Shown piece after piece: positions 4,481 to 5,343 of a stretch of DNA of 5,343 bases; the stretch's first letter is position 1; every line of letters begins with the position of its first letter. This stretch comes from an uncultured Polyangiaceae bacterium. Its GTDB lineage: Bacteria > Myxococcota_A > Polyangia > Polyangiales > Houyiibacteriaceae. The notes beneath the pieces are model-generated. The model saw only the letters and a program-made list of their open reading frames with translations. It was not told the DNA's origin and did not search any database. The stretch covers positions 1-5,343 of the forward strand of contig CAMYJN010000208.1 in NCBI GenBank assembly GCA_947258625.1, given 5' to 3'. The translations under genes were made by a program, and so were the position numbers.

Positions 4481-5221
4481 CGGTGTCAGTGCCAGACGCA
4501 TGCACCAGAGCAGTGCAAGTCCGGCAACGAAGCATAGGAAATAGACGACGTTCGTGATGAGCTCTCTGTGCTTGTTGACCTCAGGAACGAGGTCGGAAGC
4601 CCCGATGTAGATGAAGTTTCCTGCCGCGAAGGGAACGAGAAACGAAATATCGATGGCCTCTGATGCAATCCAGGCGACCACACCTCCAAGGAGGAAGGTC
4701 AGCCCCGAGAGCAAATTGAACACCAGTGCCTTTCTTCTGCCCCACCCCCCATGAATCAGCACTCCGAAGTCACCTAGCTCCTGGGGAACCTCGTGCGCAG
4801 CCGCGGCAAGCCAGGCCGCGATTCCGAGTCGGATATCCGTGAGGAACACGGCTCCTACGCCAAGGCCGCCCAGAAAGTTGTGCAGGCCATCTCCGATCAA
4901 GATCAAGTATGTAAGAGGCTCCTTGCAGTCCGAAGAGGCTCGATGGCAATGGTGCCAATGAAGAAACTGCTCGAGCGCGAAGAACACGGCGAACCCGACC
5001 AGCGTCCACAGATACAACCGTATGGGGTCGATGATTGTCTGCGATGCCGCGGGCAGCATGTGAAAGAACGCACCTCCCAGAAGTGACCCCGCCGCGAAAG
5101 CGACGAGCGGCATGACGATTCGATCGAGCGTGGCCTTCTTCATGAGGAGCGTGATGCTCCCCACCAGCGCGATCGCGCTCATTGCGAGGCCTGTGAGGAC
5201 GATCCAAGTCAGTGTCGACAT
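4478..5221 (-). CDS. ZIP-family divalent metal transporter
   Basis: A 247-residue membrane protein expected to import Zn2+, Fe2+ or a related cation into the cytoplasm. About eight membrane segments are visible (near 5-27, 35-58, 68-88, 103-126, 130-157, 165-187, 192-212, 222-244). Between segments 3 and 4 lies a short metal-binding-like loop HWHHCHRASSDC (88-99). Segment 4 has GDGLHNFLGGLGVG (H114, N115) and segment 5 has HEVPQELGDFG (H143, E144, E148, D151), the ZIP transport-site motifs. Unusually, residue 118 is Gly where ZIP proteins normally carry Asp or Glu (HNFxD/E), so one metal ligand appears absent. Length and topology fit bacterial ZIPs of the GufA/ZupT kind, and the gene looks intact. 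The start is ATG 5221 with only a weak GAG site upstream. It is followed after 55 bp by the ferritin-like pseudogene on the same strand. Confidence 0.88.
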   Translation of the reverse strand: MSTLTWIVLTGLAMSAIALVGSITLLMKKATLDRIVMPLVAFAAGSLLGGAFFHMLPAASQTIIDPIRLYLWTLVGFAVFFALEQFLHWHHCHRASSDCKEPLTYLILIGDGLHNFLGGLGVGAVFLTDIRLGIAAWLAAAAHEVPQELGDFGVLIHGGWGRRKALVFNLLSGLTFLLGGVVAWIASEAIDISFLVPFAAGNFIYIGASDLVPEVNKHRELITNVVYFLCFVAGLALLWCMRLALTP

Positions 5222-5275
5222 TTCTCGATCTCGGGGGAGCTCCGTGGCATGGCGGTGACGCGATCTGAGGTCTGG

Positions 5276-5292
5276 GGCTGTTCTTGTGCCAA
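5276..5292 (-). promoter_or_regulatory. Possible sigma-54-type promoter for the ZIP gene
   Basis: On the minus strand TTGGCAC (5292-5286) carries the -24 GG, and a GC lies exactly 10 nt further (5278-5277), the spacing of TGGCAC-N5-TTGC. The -24 block matches fully, but the TT before the -12 GC is CA. It lies about 55 bp before the ATG at 5221. A chance match is possible. Confidence 0.22.
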
Positions 5293-5343
5293 CGCTAGTG
5301 GAGGTACGCGACGCTCTAAGCGACCGCGGCTCTACTGCGGCCA

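Overview
This is a GC-rich bacterial window (about 60% G+C by eye). The coding frames strongly prefer G or C at third codon positions. The gene content is a mix of membrane proteins, extended SDR dehydrogenases, a ferritin-like protein and a ZIP metal transporter. This would fit a large-genome, high-GC Gram-negative such as a myxobacterium, but no marker gene fixes the taxon, so that is only an inference. No rRNA, tRNA, CRISPR array, transposase or phage gene is visible.

Left part (1-1551, all plus strand): a short regulatory stretch with two adjacent inverted repeats and a possible 28-residue leader ORF precedes an integral membrane protein (206-799) with YdjM-like His/Asp positions. Just after it lies a decayed SDR remnant of the dihydroflavonol-4-reductase/aldehyde-reductase type. 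It lacks its N-terminus, carries a frameshift and has an internal deletion. A small hypothetical protein of 68 residues follows (1345-1551).

Middle part (1604-3530, minus strand): a 176-residue protein is built mainly of seven 14-16-residue Gly/Val-rich repeats. It is separated from an NSDHL/3-beta-HSD-like SDR (2391-3530) by a 145-bp foldback element, 2267-2411. Three pairs of arms in this element share one dyad centre near base 2339, which is the layout of a MITE or REP-like insertion. Its right arm supplies the last codons of the SDR.

Right part (3531-5343): an SRPBCC/polyketide-cyclase-like gene (+) has lost its C-terminal half where it runs into a convergent ferritin-like DUF2202-type gene (-). 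The ferritin-like gene is itself broken by a -1 frameshift and lacks a natural end. Upstream of it on the same strand lies an intact ZIP-family metal transporter (4478-5221). The 55-bp gap between these two genes holds a perfect 12-bp inverted repeat placed over the ferritin-like start codons. The transporter and the iron-binding-type protein look like a small metal-homeostasis operon, and the ferritin half of it is damaged in this sequence.

Overall, intact genes alternate with three damaged ones (SDR remnant, SRPBCC, ferritin-like) plus a non-coding foldback insertion. This suggests a region undergoing rearrangement and decay. Some of the single-base frameshifts could instead be sequencing errors. 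I do not see a complete novel multi-gene system. The best leads are the foldback element, the start-codon hairpin and the repeat protein.
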